Origin: Lota lota | Lineage: Eukaryota; Chordata; Actinopteri; Gadiformes; Lotidae | Assembly (NCBI GenBank): GCA_026745465.1 | Contig: JACYXH010000216.1 | Coordinates: forward strand, 4,906,001-4,970,000 | DNA length: 64,000 bases | Direction: 5' to 3' | Shown: positions 60,486-64,000 of the stretch, one piece after another | Numbering within the stretch: the stretch's first letter is position 1 | How the letters are laid out: each line of letters opens with the position of its first letter | Translations under genes and position numbers: made by a program | The notes under the pieces: generated by a model | What the model saw: only the letters and a program-made list of their open reading frames with translations | Told to the model about the DNA's origin: nothing | Database searches by the model: none

Positions 60486-60894
60486 ACCCGTGGGATCTAC
60501 TGAAAGCCTCTTGTCTGGTATTTGATGTCCTACCGAGAGAGAGTCTCACACCCGCAGGCACTCAGGTTGTGCGCTTTTACTTTGAAATAATGTTTTATGG
60601 CAAAAAGGAAAATAAACTTTATTTTCCTTTCTGATTTTACTTTATTATTCATTCTTGATCCTCATTCAGTTTTTTTTTGTATCGACGTGGAAGACCAAGG
60701 ACCAATTAAAAAAATTCTATTAAAATAGAAAGATAATCTACAGAAATGCCTGTAATGAAATACAATTAAATCCAGTGCTTTTTCTCCAGCCATGTGTACA
60801 CCTGTAGGGAGAAAGCAGAATCTACACCTACACAGTAACCCCCTAGCCCCAATACCTTTTCTGTAATGCCACATGTATTCGCCTACATAAAGCG
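60486..60894. other. unique non-coding DNA
   Basis: Nothing recognised. Confidence 0.3.
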
Positions 60895-61019
60895 TATGTG
60901 TGTGCAACATTTGTGCAATGCTTGCTTGTGTGCGTACATGTGCGGCCATGCATGTGTGTATGTGTATATGGTGTGTGTGCACATCTCTGCATGTGTGTGC
61001 GGTTAGTGTGTAAGTGTGT

Positions 61020-61054
<35 letters not shown>

Positions 61055-61066
61055 AAGGCATGTGCG

Positions 61067-61123
<57 letters not shown>

Positions 61124-61213
61124 TATAACCACCAACCAGCACCAGAACAAGTAAGCAAGTAACTCAATGAAAGATGCAGAGTGGGAGTCTGTCTCTGCCA
61201 CCCAAGCAACAAA

Positions 61214-61275
<62 letters not shown>
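60895..61275. repeat. GT arrays then a pure CA array
   Basis: Imperfect GT from about 60895, near-pure GT at 61020-61051 and 61070-61123, then after 90 bp of unique DNA a pure (CA)n at 61214-61275. The opposed GT and CA arrays are complementary over about 50 bp and could pair. Confidence 0.93.
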
Positions 61276-61276
<1 letters not shown>

Positions 61277-61803
61277 GATCACAGAAGTAAGGGAAGTATG
61301 GTATACATCAGAGGTAACTGTAATGTGATATAAGGATGGATGTGTTCTTTGAAGAATACAGCCTCAATGACGGTCAGAATGATGACTGCAACACACACAG
61401 ATATGCGCACATTTAATTTGATATACCTGAACACTATCTGGATTCTCCACCACGGTGATTTTCTCAATTACATCCCATTTGCGATAAAAACAAAAGCAAG
61501 CAATTGGAAGCCACAAATGGAACGTCACGGGATGTTTAACAAGAACGGTTTCCCTAAAGAGAGGGAAGCAGCAAATTATACCTCAACCGCGGCGTCATCT
61601 AGCCATGGGTGGTCGTTTACCCGTCGCATTACATCCTTAGGAAGAGGAGAAGATCTGGAGGACAGACACCAGACTGCTACCGTCTGAAAGAACCACCATG
61701 GGACTATTTTGAGAGACAGCAGTTATGGGGACCACACCCGAACCTCACCCCTGCTCCAAATCGTAGCTTCCCAATCGCCACTGTTACTTATTTCTTCTCC
61801 TTC

Positions 61804-61807
<4 letters not shown>
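61276..61807. other. unique non-coding DNA
   Basis: Complex sequence. Frames at 61340-61687 lack known motifs or splice context. Confidence 0.3.
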
Positions 61808-61837
<30 letters not shown>

Positions 61838-61841
61838 AGTA

Positions 61842-61913
<72 letters not shown>

Positions 61914-61997
61914 CGTGTGCGTGTGTGTGTTTGGGTATGTGCTTTTGTATGTGCTTCCTTGTGTGTGTGTGTGTGTGTTCTTGTGAGTGTGCTCACG

Positions 61998-62028
<31 letters not shown>

Positions 62029-62284
62029 TGTGTGTAAGCTCGTGTGTCTGTTAGTGAGTGTGCCCGTGCATGTTATGTGCGTGTTCCTTTGTGTGCGTTC
62101 ACGAGCATGTGTTTGTGTTTTTATGGGTTTGTGTGCATGTGTATGTAATTGTGGCCGTTTGTGTTTGTGTTTGTGGGCATGTGTGTTTGTGGGTGTGTGT
62201 GTTTGTGGCCATGTGTTTGTGTATGTGTTTGTGGGCATGTGTGTGTGTTTGTGGATGTGTGTGTATATGTGTTTGTGGGCATGT
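61808..62284. repeat. long compound (GT)n tract
   Basis: Pure GT at about 61846-61909, then nearly 400 bp of GT-rich variants such as 'gtgtttgtgggcatgtgtgt', which recur at least four times at 62160-62285. The 226-codon Cys-Val frame is an artefact. Confidence 0.95.
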
Positions 62285-62540
62285 GCACGCCGCAGCATCA
62301 GGACCTTGGAACCGATGGAAGATGCCATTTATCACCTGGCAGGCGGTCGGCAGTTTGCTGCACAAACAGCTTCAAGAGCACCAAACTAAAATAACTCCAG
62401 GTAGATTTATAAAGTTGCACCACAAAGTACCATAAAGGGGGTGGCGGTGGGGAGGGGAGGAGGGGTAACCATGGGGACGGCTTCACAAAATTACCATGGG
62501 GTCGATGTCACGTTGCATCCTTCATCCAATCAAATGATTG
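62285..62540. other. CNE-like block
   Basis: 'gaagatgccatttatcacct', 'gctgcacaaacagcttcaag', and 'gtaaccatgggg' occurring near 'ttaccatggggtcg'. Repeat-free apart from a short G-rich stretch at 62437-62464. Confidence 0.4.
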
Positions 62541-63539
62541 TTTACCTCCCGTCGGCTCTTGGTGTTACACTGTCTGGTTGTGCAGAACAGACAACAACTT
62601 TGGGTATGTTACGTTGGGTACATTGTTATTATTATTACATTATTGTTATTCAAGTATGATAATGTTTTCAGAGTTATGCTGTTCTTTAAGTGGAGAGAGT
62701 GTGTACTGCATCATATTGCCAGTGTGCAGCTCATGGAGCTTGGCATGGGGAACTGTATTTAGCCAATTAGACAATGTACTGTCTACAGAGTTCTTTATTC
62801 CCTGGTATAGGACTGGTGTATGGATGAAAGATAAATTAAGTAACTCTATGGGGATATTTGGGGATGGAACAGTGTAGTAGTACAGTAATATTATCCTAGT
62901 ATTACTGAAATGTATACCCAGTACTGCTGCTCTTGTTGCGATATATTATAATTGAATTGAATACAAAGAATATTGCGCCAACAATGTTGGCTGTACTATT
63001 TATTTACTTCTCTCGCAGTTACTTTTATCCAAAGTGATAAAATAATAAAAACATTCACTTAAAGAAAATCACCTACAAAATGTTTTTTACTTGTGGAAAG
63101 TGCAAAGGAAACGTCGTCTGTAATTTGGGAGATTTTGGGACAAACCAAATAAAATCATGAAACAGATGAGACATAATGGGACGTGACGTGCTACAGCGCA
63201 AGCGGTTTAAAATAGGCCTTTAGGATGACTCAGCTACAGTATACACTGGAAGTAGAGATAACATTCATTGCCCTGTTAAACTCCACCGGAGAGGCCTGAC
63301 GATGGGGTTCCAGGACAGGAAGCTGGGATGCAGAATGTGGATAACACAAGCTAAAGTAATGGGCCCTACATTAACCAACCACAACAACTTGTTGCTGATT
63401 TATATTTAGAGAGTCCATACATACAAGATATCTGAACTTGCTGTGGTTGGTTAGGTACTTTTCACCTAGTTTCCTGTCACTGTCAATTCCCATTAAGATT
63501 ACTTGGAATAACAACTTTATACAACTGTATGTTTTATTG
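62541..63539. other. unique non-coding DNA
   Basis: AT-rich in part, with a tail-like 'cagttacttttatccaaagt' at about 63018. No exon seen. Confidence 0.3.
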
Positions 63540-63624
63540 TTATTGTACTGTATGGTGCTGCTGTCTCGGCCAGATGTCAACTCTCAATGGAACCTACCTG
63601 GTTAAATAAAGGTTAAATAAATAA
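63540..63624 (+). mobile_element. LINE-type 3' end
   Basis: 'ctgctgtctcggccagatgt', 'caactctcaatggaacctac', 'ctggttaaataaaggttaaa' then 'taaataaag'. This closely resembles the 3' end of an abundant fish non-LTR element. Confidence 0.6.
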
Positions 63625-63827
63625 AGAATATGACTTAAAATATATAACATACAACTCAATGCTCGCATAATGTAGACAAATATTCAAGCTCTACTGGAAC
63701 CTACCTGGTTAAATAAAGAACCTACCTGGTTAAATGGAACCTACCTGGTTGAACAAAGAATATGACTTAAAATATATAATATACAACTCAATGCCCGCAT
63801 AATGTAGACAAATACCCAAGCCCTACT
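63624..63827 (+). repeat. 132-bp tandem duplication
   Basis: 63624-63695 and 63756-63827 are near-identical 72-bp copies ('aagaatatgacttaaaatat', 'ataatgtagacaaata'). Between them 'ggaacctacctggttaaat' is itself repeated. The duplicated unit includes the LINE tail. Confidence 0.88.
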
Positions 63828-64000
63828 AACTCCTTTGTTGGAAGACCTGGTGTGAGGATAAAGACAGTGAGGAGGTGGTGGTGGTGGAGGTGGTGGGGGG
63901 ATCCCAGATGGTCCGAGCACGGCCCTGCAGCAGAGACAGCTTCAGCCTTGCTGAGCGTCGGCCGGGATGAGCGATGGAACAGGAAGTCGAGATGACGCTC
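63828..64000. other. unique sequence at window edge
   Basis: Includes a short (GGT)n stretch at about 63873-63898. Nothing else can be said. Confidence 0.3.

Noticed and set aside
60662..61282. 206-codon minus-strand frame
   Set aside because: Mostly His-Thr and Cys-Val translations of CA and GT arrays.
61709..62389. 226-codon Cys/Val-rich frame
   Set aside because: Translation of a GT array; no domain outside the repeat.

Overview
This is eukaryotic, almost certainly ray-finned fish, genomic DNA and nearly all of it is non-coding. The evidence is direct: no long non-repetitive open reading frames, very dense microsatellites and minisatellites, at least eight pieces of one tRNA-derived SINE family whose 3' tail resembles the fish-type tail 'ggataaaagtgtctgctaaatgac', a LINE-type 3' end reading 'acctggttaaataaaggttaaataaa', and other dispersed repeats I recognise as common in teleosts. 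The extreme density of dinucleotide arrays and long G/C homopolymers would suit a cod-like (gadid) genome. That species-level guess is inference only.

Genes. No complete gene is visible. The best coding evidence is two exon-like segments on the minus strand, at 12592-12677 and 2778-2868. Each has consensus splice sites and one open frame, and their phases match, so they could be neighbouring internal exons of one gene split by an intron of about 9.7 kb. A weaker minus-strand candidate lies at 29224-29291, with still weaker ones at 15658-15724 and 16771-16940. I do not recognise the protein. If these are real, much of the left half of the window is intron.

Layout. 1-2.6 kb holds unique DNA and a 452-bp element with long terminal inverted repeats. 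2.6-7.6 kb holds a SINE, a putative exon, a cluster of simple repeats (including a 161-bp CT tract and a 34-G run) and several gene-like-quality unique blocks. 7.6-13 kb is mostly AT-rich unique DNA with a putative exon near 12.6 kb. 13-21.5 kb alternates unique blocks that look like conserved non-coding elements (CNEs) with SINEs and homopolymers. 21.5-24 kb is transposon-derived. 24-31 kb carries GA, CAGT, CCA, CA and GAA arrays. 31-46 kb is mostly unique with CNE-like blocks, fold-back repeats and SINEs. 47-50 kb contains a 25-bp minisatellite and a diverged inverted pair of about 190-bp segments. 50-54 kb has GT and TATC arrays and the most CNE-like block of the window (53.6-54.0 kb). 54.4-55 kb is retroelement-derived. 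57.4 kb has a perfect RFX-type X-box palindrome. 58-63 kb is dominated by fold-back and minisatellite DNA and GT arrays. The right end has a LINE tail and a tandem duplication.

Interpretation. Many CNE-like blocks (AT-rich homeodomain-type cores such as TTAATTG and CAATTA, set in balanced-complexity sequence) around sparse small exons fit a large-intron or gene-desert regulatory landscape of a developmental gene. This rests on sequence texture only; I could not align to other genomes. I found no viral genes, toxin genes, CRISPR arrays, rRNA or functional tRNA genes.
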